Positions 23,206 through 34,500 of a DNA stretch of 64,000 bases are shown in pieces; the first letter of the stretch is position 1, and each line of letters starts with the position of its first letter. The notes under the pieces were generated by a model, which searched no databases, was not told the origin of the DNA, and saw only the letters and a program-made list of their open reading frames with translations. This stretch comes from Sepiola atlantica (taxonomy: Eukaryota; Mollusca; Cephalopoda; Sepiida; Sepiolidae): assembly GCA_963556195.1 (NCBI GenBank), contig OY744528.1, positions 63,835,646 to 63,899,645 of the forward strand, read 5' to 3'. Made by a program: the position numbers and the translations under genes.

Positions 23206-23797
23206 AGATAATAATATTCATGACTTCATAACTAATGAATATTTAAATATATTAACTGTCAATAATGAAATAATAAGGCAAACGGTTTGGACATTTACGC
23301 GACAGCAGGAATCACGAAAACGACGACTGTCTCCTTCTATAGGATCAATTACCTCTCAGCAAATCAAGAACAGACCATAAAATGCTGGGCGCGCCCAGTT
23401 GGCGAGCCCCCCAACAAGTAATTTCATTAACTTCTATGACAACTACGTCAAGTGTTCACTATTTTTAGCATAACTCTCGGGTTTTGTCATGATAAAGAAT
23501 TTATAAAGTATTTATCTTCAAAACGAAAAAAAAATTGTTACGGCCCTAAAATGACATCTGAAATATTGGTTGTTAATAGCTTTTCATCGTAAATTAACTG
23601 AAAAAAAACCCACCTTCAAACAATAAACAAAAAACTAGAGTAGATTATTCATAGGTGAAAACAGACCGCACATATTCTATATATTTTATTGTTAACGTTT
23701 TTATTTATTTTGTTCATGAATGTATTACTGAGCACTTCGTAACTACTAATCGGAAACCGTTTAAATTCTATAGTAAATTCAATAAAAATGTTGTAAT
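23206..23797. other. AT-rich unassigned DNA
   Basis: No gene or repeat recognised. The 75-codon frame at 23655-23882 ends in a TA array. Confidence 0.4.
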
Positions 23798-23810
23798 TAT
23801 ATATACATAT

Positions 23811-23866
<56 letters not shown>
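23798..23866. repeat. (TA)n microsatellite with AC interruption
   Basis: ATATACATATACACACACAC leads into a pure AT run of about 46 bp. Confidence 0.97.
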
Positions 23867-23869
<3 letters not shown>

Positions 23870-23984
23870 CCTACAAGAATAGCCATGACGGGTATATTTA
23901 TTTCCCCGAACAGAACAGTTTTGTGTTAATTATATGTCCCCTCACGAAAATTAAGATACACATTTAATTCTACTAAACCTGATG

Positions 23985-24430
23985 GCTAAAATACCTATTT
24001 TAATTTTGATCAAAATCTATTACATACTTTTGATTTTAGAAAATATCTAAAATTGAAGGCTTTACCTTAAAAGGGGCTAAGAAGAAATTGGAATTCAGGG
24101 AACTTGCTTCATTATCCTCTAATACGTATGCACTAAATTTAATGTAAATCTGAAATACTTGACCTTTTAAATTGTAGGTTGTGCACATATTATTCTCCAT
24201 AAAAGACTTAAAATAATCAACAGAAATTGAAATGTGGGCATATTTATAAATTGATGTCTAATACCTATTATAAAAATTTAACAAAAATCGGACTTATCTG
24301 CATTTTAACGAACCTTATCATTGCCTATTTCGCGTAAAACTAAATTAAACTAAACATATCCCTCATTACTCACTTTAACACCTAGCAGCTGCGTTCAAAA
24401 TTAATAATGATCAGTAAACTTGTTTATAAG
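23985..24430 (+). repeat. Dispersed repeat, counterpart of 13730-14110 and 1555-1770
   Basis: Its left part matches the reverse complement of 13970-14050 and its right part matches 1555-1770, so the three segments overlap different portions of one family at least 440 bp long. No frame or terminal repeat is visible. Confidence 0.5.
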
Positions 24431-25839
24431 TCAATACCATACATAGCAATATATAAAAATAGAATATAAACATACCTTATTTCATATATAGTTTAGCTGC
24501 ATTAATTCAAATTTAAACACATCAATTTGTTATTATTTTTAGAATCATTTTCAATATATCTAATAAAGACAGACAGAATTAAAAATGTATGTATATGTAT
24601 AGTATAAAATATATTCATGACTAGCAAGCTACACAGACACGTGTTTATCTCACTCGTAGAAGGCTAACGGTAAAGTTTAACGTTCCACAATCAATTTTAT
24701 TAACAAATAATGTTTAGACAAATTAAAGCTATTACTTTTATTGCCTACTAGTTACTAGTTTTACCCATCCGGTGCGATCTGGGATTCATGGGTTGCACAT
24801 TTTTAATGACATAAAGAAAAGATTAGAAGAAATTATGCTTCACAATGGCTCAAATAATGCAAGGGGCATGGCTAATATTTTAGCTGCAGAGATTTTTCTC
24901 CTTTACATTATTTGCATCAATATTTGAAATTATCACAATTGTCACCATCGTAAAAAAAATATCTTAACCAGATCGTTTGAAACAAAGTGAAGCTAAATAC
25001 ATTTTGATATTGTAATACACATGCTAGAGGAAAATAAAGACAAAATGGTTACTTTGCATACAATTTCAGATGCGCTGCTATTTAAGTTTGAATGCTATAA
25101 TCATACAAAATACAGTTATATGTTGGATATTGACACTACTTACTGTATTCCTTCCCAGCAGAAAATAAATTCTACACTAGGCGAGCGTTAATTTTAAGTA
25201 GACAAAACGCTGAACGGACCTTAATGTTTAGTAGCTCAAACAGATACATGTTTACCCGAACTATAATAGATTAAGCTGTGCTGACTTAGTGTGCGCAATC
25301 GCGTGACCTATTGCTAAATGTAGCCTTGTCTTACTTTTGTACTTCCTTTACTCACTAATAGATATGACATAAATACTATATTACAAGCATTATTATGCTT
25401 TTAGTGTTTAGATGAACTTTATTGTTTAGTGGGTTACATTTTATTCTTAATTTTGTAGGTGCTATTAAAAAGTAACCTTTAGTGTATATATAGAGTTCGC
25501 AGCTATTTAACTTTTACAATAAATAGTATGCCTCTGTAAACATGAACATTTCTTGTTGATTATTCAGAGATACTTTACACGAGTCTTCTAAAAATCTAGA
25601 TATCCTAGACCATTTTAAATTGTCCACTCACTTATACGAACACCTACACTAACTTTAAGTTTTCAAAATATTATATATATATGCTCTATCAGAATTAAAA
25701 AAATTACCCTTGGAGAAAAACTGAGCAATTTTCTCCAATGGGAGTAGCTTTGTCCTCTATCTTTCAACGTTAACATGTATTAATTTCGGGGAAAAAAACA
25801 ATGATGCTATGTATGATTTGAGAAAAAATGCCAGTTATT
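24431..25839. other. AT-rich unassigned DNA
   Basis: No coding, RNA or repeat signal recognised over about 1.4 kb. Confidence 0.45.
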
Positions 25840-26505
25840 CTTGAATCGGAATTGACATCAGAAGAAAAGAGTGGCAGGATGAAATTCACTCCCACGTCAC
25901 CCCTTTTGTCCTTCCTTTCTTCTTTCCTTCTCACTACCACCCTTTCTACCTTCCTTTCTTCTTTCCCTCCCACCTAGCAACCGAACCTTTTCTTAACAAA
26001 AGTGTGTAGTGAAGCAAGGGGTGTCTAATCAGAAGCCGCACATTTTCTTAACAAAAGTGTGTACTTAAGCAAGGGTTGCTCAATCAATAGCCGCACACTT
26101 CTTAAAATTTAATAATGTATTCATTTAACTAGAAAACAATTATATTATTTAGTAATTTGTCAAAAAAAGTCATTCTTGAACCGGAAATTACAACAGAGGG
26201 AGGCTGCTGAGGGGGGAGGTGTTAAACATTAATATACGCTATTTGTCACTATATACAATAACGTCTCACACAGTAAAGTTAAAAGAATAAATAATTACGC
26301 TCCGCCATTATTTGCACTAATATTCATATTCATATAAAATAACTTCTCAATCAGTGAAGTTACAGGAAGAAATAATTATGCTTCCCCATTGTTTCCACTA
26401 ATATTCATATTCATATAAAATAACGTCTCAATCAGTAAAGTTACAAGAAGAAATAATTATGCTTCGCCATTGTTTTCACTAATATTTTATCCATATAAAC
26501 TAACA
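25840..26505 (+). repeat. Composite satellite block 1: ~81-bp unit part
   Basis: From about 26230, the unit CACTAATATTCATATTCATA...AACGTCTCAATCAGTAAAGTTA...AAATAATTATGCTTC is repeated three to four times with a period near 81 bp. Upstream, two segments carrying CATTCTTGAACCGGAAATTA-like sequence (25845 and 26170) recur at 34765 next to block 2. A GAAAGGAAG-rich minus strand explains the 67-codon frame at 25770-25973. Confidence 0.8.
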
Positions 26506-27460
26506 AATGAAATAGCGGTGCTTCTGCACTATAGGGTACCTAGGAAATGCCGGTGCTTCTGCAGTATAGTTTACATAAGAAACATCTGTGCTTGTGCAGT
26601 ATAGGGTACATAGAAAATATCAGTGCTTGTGCAGTATCAAGTAATACAAATTATCGGTGCTTCTACAGTATAGTGTCCATAGACACTATTGGTGATTCTG
26701 CAGTATAATGTGCATAGGAAAAAACGGTGCTTCTGCAGTATAATGTACGTAGGAAATATCGATGCTTCTACAGTATAAGGTACATAGAAACTATTGGTGC
26801 TTCTGCGCTATAGTGTACATAGGAAAACTCGGTGCTTCTACAGTATAGTGTACATAGGAAATATCGGTTCTTCTGCGGTATAAGGTACATAGGTAATATC
26901 CGTGCTTCTGCAGTATAGGGTAAATAGGAAATACTGGTGCTTCCACAGTATAGGGTACATAGAAAGTATTAGTGCTTTAGCAGTATATCTTACATTAAAA
27001 ACTATTGGTGCTTCTGCAGTTTAGAGTACATATGTAATATAGGTGTTTCTGCAGTATACGATACATAGGAAATATTGCTGCTTTCGCAGTATACGGTACA
27101 TAGGAAATATCAGTGCTTCTGCAGTATGTGGTACATAGAAACTACTAATGCTTCTGCAGTATAGGTACCTATGAAAATACTGGTGCTTCTGCAGTATAGT
27201 TTACCTATGTAATATCGGTGCTTGTGTAGTATAGGGTACATAGAAAATATCGGTGCTTCTGCAGTATAGGGTACATAGCAACTATTGGTGTTTCTGCAGT
27301 TTAGGGTAATTTTAGGTAATATAGGTGTTTCTGCAGTATTGTGCACTCATGAAATATCGGTTCTTTCGCAGTATAGGGTACATAGAAAATATCGGTGCTT
27401 ATTCAGTATAGGTGCATAGAAAATATCGGTTGATCTGCAGTATATGGTACATATAACTAT
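26505..27460 (+). repeat. 35-bp tandem array, about 27 units
   Basis: The 35-bp unit reads approximately GGTGCTTCTGCAGTATAGGG followed by TACATAGGAAATATC. Units are 70-90 percent alike. The same unit makes a second array at 35880-36290. Three units equal 105 bp, so a frame on the minus strand stays open with a 35-residue period (27110-27346); this is not evidence of a protein. Confidence 0.95.
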
Positions 27461-27539
27461 TGGTGCTTTCTTCTTTCCTTCTTACTACCACCCTTTCTAC
27501 CTTCCTTTTTTAATTAATAGATGCTACTACTTTAACTAC

Positions 27540-27950
27540 GCCCGTCAGTCAATCCGTCTACCTAGGTCCGTCCATCTGTCGACTTACGTCTGTCCGTGTG
27601 CCTGTCTTTCCAGCTACGTCCGACGGTCTATCTGTCCACCTACGTCCGTCCGTCCGTCCGTGTAGCTACGTAAGTCCGTCCGTCCTCCTACGTCCGTCTG
27701 TCTGTCCAGCTACGTCTGTCCGTCAATCCGTCCACCTACGTCCGACCGTCCATCCATCTGTCCACCTACGTTCGTCCTTCCAGCTACGTAAGTCCGTCTG
27801 TCCAGCTACGACCGTCCATCCGTTTATCAAGCTACGTCCGTCCGTCCGTCCGTCCGTCCGTCCGTCCGTCCGTCCAGCTACGTCTGTCTGTCCATTTAGA
27901 TACGTCCGTCTGTCCGTCAATCCAGCTATGTAAGTTCGTCTGTCAAGCTA
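27540..27950 (+). repeat. (GTCC)n-based imperfect array with CCAGCTACGTC spacer
   Basis: Runs of GTCC/GTCT alternate with CCACCTACGTCC or CCAGCTACGTAA at roughly 30-bp intervals, and include nine near-perfect GTCC units at about 27836-27872. Frames rich in Arg/Pro/Ser/Val on plus and Thr/Asp/Gly/Arg on minus are artefacts. Confidence 0.95.
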
Positions 27951-28050
27951 CGCAGGGGGGGGGCGGTGAAAAATGTTAAAACATTTTTTTTAACTAAACG
28001 TATTTCTTTGGGTGGGGAAGAGTAAAAATAAATAAAACACTTGCGGGGAG
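27951..28050 (+). repeat. One unit of the ~65-bp G/T-rich satellite
   Basis: GGGGGGGG...TTTTTTTTAACTAAACGTATTTCTTTGGGTGGGG matches the array at 34900-35240 and the units at 36290-36450. Confidence 0.8.
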
Positions 28051-28350
28051 TGTGAGCGCCTCAGGCCAAACTTGAAAAGGATAGTGTCGGCATTAGCCGG
28101 TGGGTGCGCCTCAAGCCAAACTTGAAAGGGATATTGTCGGCATTAGCCGGTGGGTGCGCCTCAGGTCAAACTTGAAGTGAGAGTGTCGGCATTAGACGGT
28201 GGGTGCGCCTCAAGCCAGATTTGAGGAGAGAGTGTCGGCATTAGCCGATCGGTGTGCCTAAGGCCACACTTGAAGGGAGAGCGTCGCCATTCGCCGGTGT
28301 GAGGGACTCAGGCAAAACTTGAGGTGAGAGTGTCGGCATTAGCCGGTTGG
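28050..28350 (+). repeat. 49-50-bp tandem repeat, six units
   Basis: The unit contains GCGCCTCAGGCCAAACTTGA, then GTGTCGGCATTAGCCGGTGG. GTGTCGGC landmarks fall at 28084, 28134, 28183, 28232, 28281 (variant) and 28330. GC-rich compared with the flanks. Unrelated to the 35-bp array. Confidence 0.95.
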
Positions 28351-28526
28351 GGAGCTTCGAGCAAAAGCAGATGGATTCGCTGGTAGGAGTGACATAAGCG
28401 AATGAGATAAAGCCTAGAAGGTATCTCAGAAGATGAGATAGTTGTTAATGTAATTAAGGCAAAAGGGAATAGAGCATATTGTATGAGAGTCTGATTTTTG
28501 ATCGCACAGTGTAAGATCGAGACCAA

Positions 28527-28577
28527 TAGGATAATACTAGATTATACACTTGATCTCAGACAAAATGCCGAGAAAAA
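28527..28577 (-). pseudogene. U2 snRNA 5'-end fragment
   Basis: On the minus strand the sequence reads TTCTCGGCATTTTGTCTGAG, then ATCAAGTGTATAATCTAGTA, then TTATC. This follows the first ~50 nt of metazoan U2 snRNA (TTCTCGGCCTTTTGGCTAAG, then ATCAAGTGTAGTATCTGTTC) with about eight substitutions. The similarity ends after TTATC, so the Sm site and 3' stem-loops are missing. The branch-point-pairing GTAGTA is changed to GTATAA, so it is not functional. It lies directly beyond the 3' U2 flank of the Tx1-type LINE, in the same orientation. Confidence 0.75.
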
Positions 28578-28605
28578 ATTAAGAAGAACATATACTACAC
28601 TTTGA
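28578..28605 (-). pseudogene. U2 snRNA fragment flanking the LINE 3' end
   Basis: Minus strand reads TCAAAGTGTAGTATATGTTC then TT, matching U2 TCAAGTGTAGTATCTGTTCTT apart from an extra A and one substitution. The last 12 bp next to the LINE (28594-28605, ACTACACTTTGA on plus) are repeated at the LINE's other end, including the same extra base. This is the downstream half of the interrupted U2 target. Confidence 0.75.
28594..28605. repeat. Target-site duplication, LINE 3' side
   Basis: ACTACACTTTGA, identical to 34470-34481. Confidence 0.75.
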
Positions 28606-29480
28606 ATTATTTATTTGCAAAAAATATAGATTCATATTCAAAACAAATTAGACACAAGGCCATCAAAAGTCTTGGGAAATGGGTGTCGTTGATCATCTTT
28701 TGTCTAAGGCAATTAAACATGGCTATCATACTCTTAACTGGAATCATCTTAGTCACCACGATGCCACATTTTCTCTAGGGGCCGTCCTACTTGGGCTATT
28801 ATAAAATAAGTTTGCAATCTTAAAATTTTTCCATAGTTTTTTCATAAATAACTAAATACGGTTAAATGTACATAAATTTATTGGTGTATAATGGGGGAGG
28901 GGAGAAAAGCAAAAACCAGTTAGTAAGACCCTCCTAACCCTTTCTTAATATTAGACTGCCCAGTGTTTTCCGGTTGGTTCCGAACCGAAAACAAGCAGGC
29001 CCGTCTCTAAATGGGAGTGGGATCTAGGTTGGAGAAAAAAGAAAGTGGGTAATGGAGTTTGGAGAGTGGGTGATGTCCTTTAAAGATAAGTGCAAGTTGG
29101 GGGAGGCTGAGGACAAAGAATTGAAAGTGAGGAGTGGGCATCTTGGAGGATTTCTATAAGGAGGGTGGGGTAACTCATTCATTCGACTATATAAAAGGCT
29201 AAACTTACCCGAAGGGCTGGGGTCCGACCGGACGAAGAACCGTGCACTCCATCTCAGGCCGGAAACACATACTCATACTTGACTTCTTTTTGTACACACA
29301 AGCTCGCTACTTATATCCACATCGATTGTAATTATTTCCTATCACATCTGCTCTTGAACATCAGTTGGTGCTTGAAGAATGCGATCAGATCCTGATCAGC
29401 AAATGATTCAACCCCCTAGTTATCTCTCAGACACGATGTCCACACCACCATTCACGCTACAGCAAGGATCGCGAGAAACA
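28606..29480 (-). other. 3' non-coding region of the Tx1-type LINE
   Basis: AT-rich near the end (GCAAATAAATAAT on the minus strand next to the U2 flank), then a G-rich plus-strand section (28900-29170), then TATATAAAAG on plus at about 29190 resembling a TATA box in the opposite direction. The plus-strand frame at 29379-29585 is antisense to the ORF2 end. It may hold an internal insertion; I cannot resolve that. Confidence 0.4.
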
Positions 29481-29489
29481 CCATTCGTT

Positions 29490-32400
29490 TCTCACGATCC
29501 TACGGCAGCCAGACGTAGTCTATTACGTAGGCTAGGTGCAGCCGTCACCTGGTTAACGTACTCTCAGTACTGCTGGAGCTTATGACACAGGAAGAAAGCG
29601 TGATCAGGCGTTTCTTCAAAGAGCCTATCGCAACGGGGACAGTCGGGCGAGTCCTCAATTCTGGATCTCTGCCGTATGGCATTAAAGGGTAGCGCATTCC
29701 AGTCCAATCGCCAGAATCGAGAGAACTCAGAGTTGTTAGTATGACTAATTACTGGTGCCTAACTCCATTCAGAGCGGATATCCTCCGCTGTCCACCCGCA
29801 CCGCTTGACTAACGTATCGTCAGCTGCCCCTCACTAATCCTCTATGGAGTTCTTTTCTAGAAAGCCGCGAAAGGTCACTGGACCGAGGAAGTTTTTTGAG
29901 CGCGGCTCGACACTCTCTGAAAAACTGTGATTCACTCCTCGGCCTACGACGGCCCTGAACCGAATGGTTTAGGATAAGGTCAGGGAAAGCACTATCGACC
30001 GCTGGGTTCCACGCAGATTAATCTGTCAATGTTCGACTAAGGAAAGCCAGACTCTCGGCGTCTCGATGACACGTCAAGTCAGGCATCACCAAGCCTCCCT
30101 CACACGGAGGTTGAAAACAAACCTGACTGCAAACCCAGGTCCTCTTCCTGTCCCAGAGAAGTGAGGACAGAAGGCGCCGGAGGGCCTTCAGGCGGTTCAC
30201 AGAAAGGCGAAGCACGGCAAATCGCTAAAAGATGAGAAGGAAGACTAAGTGGCGCGCGCTTCAGCTCTACCTTTTAAGGGGTGTTTCCTTCGAAGCCAAG
30301 TGTTAATCGACGCTCCGACCTTCCACTGTTCCTCCGACCAATTCCTATCGAGCTGGAGGCCCGGTCCGAACCACACGCCAAGGATTCGTACCGGGCCATC
30401 TGTCCAGCAGAACAGAGCTGGAAGGGTTGTGTCGTTGCTCCAAGCACGCAACCGCAGGCCAGCTAACTTGCTACAGTTGATTTTGGCCCCTGTGATTATT
30501 TCGTAATGTGTGAGCGCCTCTGTTACCTTCTCGATATCTTGGAAGCACACCACATAGACGGTGATGTTATCGGCTTACTTGCCTCCCCACTCCTTAGCTT
30601 GCAATGTAGCGACTCCAGTGCAAGGATGTAGAGCAGGGACGATAGCGGACAACCCTGGCGCACTGACCTGGAGATAGCGAATAACCTCGAACGCCTTCCG
30701 TTTACCTGTACTACTGCCGTCTGCGAGCGATACAGAACGTAGATCCATTTGCGGAAGTCCGGTTTAAACCCGGCGGTCTCTAATACAGATGGCAAGAAGC
30801 GATTGCCGACCTTGTCAAAAGCTTTGGACTGATCCAAGTTTATCAGTGCGGCTTCTGTGTCGTATTCTATCCCCTCTATGATCGTACAAATCAGGTGCAA
30901 GTTGTTCTAAATCGATCTCCCCTTCACAGCGTAGTTCTGCTCAAGTTTGATCAATTCTCTGATGACACCCTGCAACCGGTTTTTAACTCTTTGTTTAGCA
31001 TAGTAATGGACCTGTAATCGTCTAGTTTCTTCCCCACCATTCCTGTCCCGCTTCTTTAGCAATGTGATCACTCCCTTGCTGACTTGACCTAGGATAGAAC
31101 CCTCGTCAAACCAGTTGTTGAACACATCCGTCAGAATCGGCACACACATGTGTGACAGCCTCAAATACATATCGTAGGGCAGACTATCAAGTCCCGGCGA
31201 TTTGTTACAGCCGATCTGCTTCAACGCAGCTAAGACCTCATGCTCCGTAACCCTGCTTTCGCAACCAACTGCTCTTGCTGCATCAAAGCCGGGAGAGTCA
31301 GCCAAATAGTTGCCAAACTCCTTAACCGGGAGGTTGAGCAGCTGGGTGTAGCGATCCTCGAAATGCTCTCGAAATCCTTCGCAGATATCCCGAGTCGACT
31401 CCAAGTCACGTCCATCTGGGTGCTTGACTTTTCCAATGTACCTATCTGAGCCACGCCTTGAAATTTCCCTACGCTCATCTGCGTCACAGTTCACGGCTTC
31501 ATTGGACACTTTACTTAGCCTAGCCCTAACTACTTGGCCTTCGTAACGCTCACAGGTCCTGCTTAGCTAGTTATATGCTTACAGTAACCCCCTCAGCCAT
31601 CATCCGGCTTAGTTTCTCTTCTAAGTGCTTTTCCGTTTTTGCCTTATCTAAAGCGAGACGCTGGGCGTATTAGACGGAGAAGCTTCTGATCTTAGTTTTA
31701 AAGCAAACCCTCCACTTACACCTCGGTAACCGCCTTCTGGATAAGCTTCATTATCTTTTCCCGGAAGTCTCGTATCTCCAGCTAGGGGGTATTCAACTTC
31801 CAGTACCCGGCTAGTTTAAGCCTGTTTCCTAACTTCAACTCATAACTAGTTTATGGTCCGATTGACCTAACGATTTGAACGTAGGACACGATATGAAGTC
31901 TACATCGCCTCTTCTAACTAACATCCTATCCAAATAAATATTCGGGTAAGAAGGCACACTATTTGTCCATGTCAAATTCTCCCGTCCGGGATGATCGACA
32001 CGAAACGCGTCGACCAGATCGCATCTTTTCATCAGGTAAACCAAGCTGGTCTCACATATCTCCGTCTCTCTAGCTCCCCTCCCGACCATGTATATTTTGG
32101 GATCAAGGATGGCATGCCAATTTCCCATTAAAACTACACGCTTTGACATGCTATGAACACGTCCAGATCCTCTCTCGGGCGGTGCTAGATGCATGAACCC
32201 CAATGACCCGGAACACAAAATCCTTCACGGCAATATCGGCCACGACCAGCCTGCCCCCCGAATCCTTTTGAATAACGTCTACCGTCGCGGACAGGGTGCG
32301 AAACGCAACGAGACACCCTTCTCTCGGGGATTCCCATATGCTGAAAAGACGTATAGTCTCTTGTCAGCACCTGACAATCTCCGAATGAAACCAAGTGTGT

Positions 32401-32502
32401 CTCCTTGGTCGCAGCTACATCCACTCCCACAGACAAGATATCTCTCCGGATGCGAACCACCCGGTTTGAAGACCTCAATCCCCTCGCATTCAAACTAGCC
32501 AT
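29490..32502 (-). pseudogene. LINE ORF2: endonuclease-reverse transcriptase, inactivated
   Basis: Starts at an ATG (32500-32502), 10 bp after the ORF1 stop. The endonuclease shows SLNARGL and KETH near the start, GNWHAILDP (usually GDFN) near 32110, TWTNSVPSYPNIYLDRML near 31920, and GQSDHKLV near 31855. The RT domain shows KQIGCNKSPGLDSLPYD near 31200, motif A LINLDQSKAFDKV near 30825 and motif B RQGCPLSSLLY near 30645. After a frame change, motif C appears as stop-ADNITVYV near 30565, where YADD is expected. A C-terminal CPRCDRLFEETPDHAFFLCH motif (Cx2C...HAFFLCH) lies at 29580-29650. The GDFN Asp, the motif C Tyr and one Asp are lost, and there are at least three frameshifts or stops. Confidence 0.85.
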
Positions 32503-32511
32503 GGACTCACT

Positions 32512-34459
32512 TTAAGCAGTGTCACACCCGGTTCCAAAGTCTGCCGGCGAAAGGACGCTATGCGGCGTGCTTAATGTGGCCAACTCTTTGGTATCCTGAC
32601 CGCTGCGCGTAATGCCGCCGACGTCCAGGGCAAAAGCTTGCTTTAAACCCCTATAGAGAGAAGGATGAACCAAAATTGGGAACCTTTCCTTGTATTCTGG
32701 TAAAAGTTTGCCCAGGAAAGGGTATTTGTCCTTGGTGAGATTTATTCCTGGGATAGCACCCTCTGAGGCCTCCAGCATTTGCCAGACAGCGTTCTAGCGA
32801 CCGGTTGGAAGCCTTACAAAAGTTATGAAGGGAGACTCCGGGAAATTGGTGAGGTCTTCTATGTCATTACCCCCTATCTGGCTGAACTCTAACAGAGGTT
32901 TTATATTCTTCTTCTGCCGGAAGGATACTTCCGTGTCGAAATATAAGGGGTCAATTTTACACATCTCCCTCCCCAATTTAAAGGGAAGGAGTCTTTCCTT
33001 AATTTACCTTCTAGTCGTTGAGAAAGATTGGCTCCTTTTCAACCTAGGTTCGACTAGCTTTCGCCGAGAGTATTCGGAGCTGGTGGTGTGTTCAGGTGTC
33101 TGTTTTGATATGGCTGGTGTTGGTGTGGGGGCTGTTGAAGGTGTTGGTGTGGGAGCAGGTGTTTTTTTCAAAACTGTTGTTCTGAGGATGGGAGTTGGCA
33201 GCGTGGGTGTAGGTTTTGGAGTTGTCGGGGATAGTGTATGCTCCATGGGGATTAGGCAATCTTTTCCTCCCTTATGCACCTTATCCTCTTTTTTCCTTTT
33301 TTTTGTTCTTTTTCTGAACCGGAGGTAGAAAATGTGTGTGTATCTCCTCCTCATCGACTCTTTTCTCTTCGTCGGAAGAGTTCCTGGGTTTCGTTTTTAC
33401 CTCCCTGCCGGTTTTGCGGCCTGGAGACAATCTGTTCATTCTGCAGCTGTACTTATTGCTGCTGTTCCTGTGGTTGGACGAGTTGTGATATCGTGGCGGA
33501 AGCGGTTACGTTCTTCCTCCCTTTCCTCACCACTATCCTCCATTCCTGTTCCGCTCTTCCCTTTTCTGATCTTGGGGCTGGTGATGGAGCATAAGTTGGA
33601 AGAGTGGTTGCAGCTGTCTTCAGTACCGGTAAATGGATAGCTGGGGGCGTTTTGTTGCTGCGAACTGCTTTGGGGGGGGGCAGTTCTTTGCCATGTGGCT
33701 TATTTTCTTGCAATAACAGCAGTGCGGGTGACGGCCTTCTACAACGATCGACATGTTCCAGTTTCTATGCGTCAGTACCGGTGGAATTGCGAAAAAGTCT
33801 GCCCGCATCAGCTTCATGGCGATCGTGCAGTCGGCCATGTTGACTCCGCTCCTGGACCTTACCGGACCACTTGCTTTACATCCCCAAACTGGCTGAAGTA
33901 CGCATCTAGGTAATCCGCGCACAGCTGAGGTGGGGCATTATAAATGCAGACCCGGGTTCTCCTCCTGCCTTTGTATTCGGGCTGTAATTTAACACCCCCG
34001 TTCCTCATCTCTTTCATGGAGAGTCATTCTGCATTCTCCCGAGAGGGGAACAGGATGTCCAACATGCCACGGCTACTCTGGCAGATGTAACTTGACGGAA
34101 TGTTCAGCTTCTTTAGGAGCTCTGCCATATCCTCATTTTTGAGTCCCAGGGGCGATTTTTTTCATGTCCAAGGGTACGAGGGACAAGACCCTATCCTCAA
34201 TCGCCTCCCAGGAACCAGACACAGGCTGACGTACACTTCCTTCGATGTACTGCTTATATTTTTTAGGTACAAACCTTTTTACTCCTGTTGGGACAACCTC
34301 TTCTCTGGGTTCTTCTTCCCCCAAGCGGACTCCCTCGGTGGTGCTGTTTTGGCCTCCCCCTAGTCCCTGATGTGGGAACCAGAGACGTATTGGCTCCTGG
34401 AAGCGGATCCCCTCTTCTGGGGAGTCTGGAAGAGTGTTGGAAGTGGAGGGAATAACCAC
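32512..34459 (-). pseudogene. LINE ORF1: nucleic-acid-binding protein with zinc knuckle
   Basis: A first open segment (34459-34133) gives a Pro/Glu-rich N-terminus. After frame changes, 33922-33620 encodes a retroviral-type zinc knuckle CYCKKISHMAKNC (Cx2Cx4Hx4C) near 33715, then a Lys/Arg-, Pro/Thr-rich section (33354-33004). The C-terminal part (32976-32794 and 32778-32512) includes FPESPFITFVRLPTGR and KLLPEYKERFPILVHPSLYRG. ORF1 proteins of L1/Tx1 elements bind their RNA in the cytoplasmic ribonucleoprotein. The reading frame is broken several times. The long Pro-Thr repeat (TPAPTPTP type) is unusual but low-complexity. Confidence 0.65.
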
Positions 34460-34469
34460 ATTGAGTTAA

Positions 34470-34481
34470 ACTACACTTTGA
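34470..34481. repeat. Target-site duplication, LINE 5' side
   Basis: ACTACACTTTGA, identical to 28594-28605. Confidence 0.75.
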
Positions 34482-34500
34482 TCTTAGCAACATGGCCAAT
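34470..34500 (-). pseudogene. U2 snRNA fragment flanking the LINE 5' end
   Basis: Minus strand reads GGCCATGTTGCTAAGATCAA then AGTGTAGT. U2 snRNA has GGCCTTTTGGCTAAGATCAA then GTGTAGT. The match covers the ~30 nt ending exactly where the LINE starts. The extra A (CAAAG for CAAG) is shared with the other flank. It represents the upstream half of the interrupted U2 target; nothing recognisable as U2 is left upstream of GGCC. Confidence 0.75.

Larger units (their letters stand above)
28606..34469 (-). mobile_element. L1/Tx1-type LINE inserted in U2 snRNA sequence (Keno-like)
   Basis: A ~5.86-kb element reads on the minus strand. From 5' to 3' it has ORF1 with a CCHC zinc knuckle (about 34459-32512), ORF2 with an apurinic-type endonuclease, reverse transcriptase and a C-terminal CCHC motif (32502 to about 29490), and a non-coding 3' region of almost 900 bp. 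This is the L1/Tx1 group layout. Perfect 12-bp direct repeats (28594-28605 and 34470-34481) flank it, and both flanks continue as U2 snRNA 5' sequence. Both ORFs carry stops and frameshifts, so the copy is dead but nearly full length. Clade assignment within Tx1 (Keno is the U2-specific family I know of) is inferred from the target, not from alignment. Confidence 0.8.

Noticed and set aside
26505..27460. Possible CRISPR array from regularly repeated 35-bp units
   Set aside because: Units are contiguous with no distinct spacers and the context is an animal genome; it is a satellite.
27444..27933. Arg/Pro/Ser/Val-rich frames resembling a repeat protein
   Set aside because: They arise from an imperfect GTCC array with a ~30-bp spacer; overlapping frames on both strands show the same periodicity.
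29185..29585. TATA-like TATATAAAAG followed by a plus-strand 68-codon frame
   Set aside because: The frame is antisense to the LINE ORF2 C-terminal zinc motif and no start context or downstream exon supports a gene.
33004..33354. Thr-Pro-rich 116-codon frame as a mucin-like host gene
   Set aside because: It lies in frame order within the LINE ORF1, between the zinc knuckle and the C-terminal ORF1 segments.
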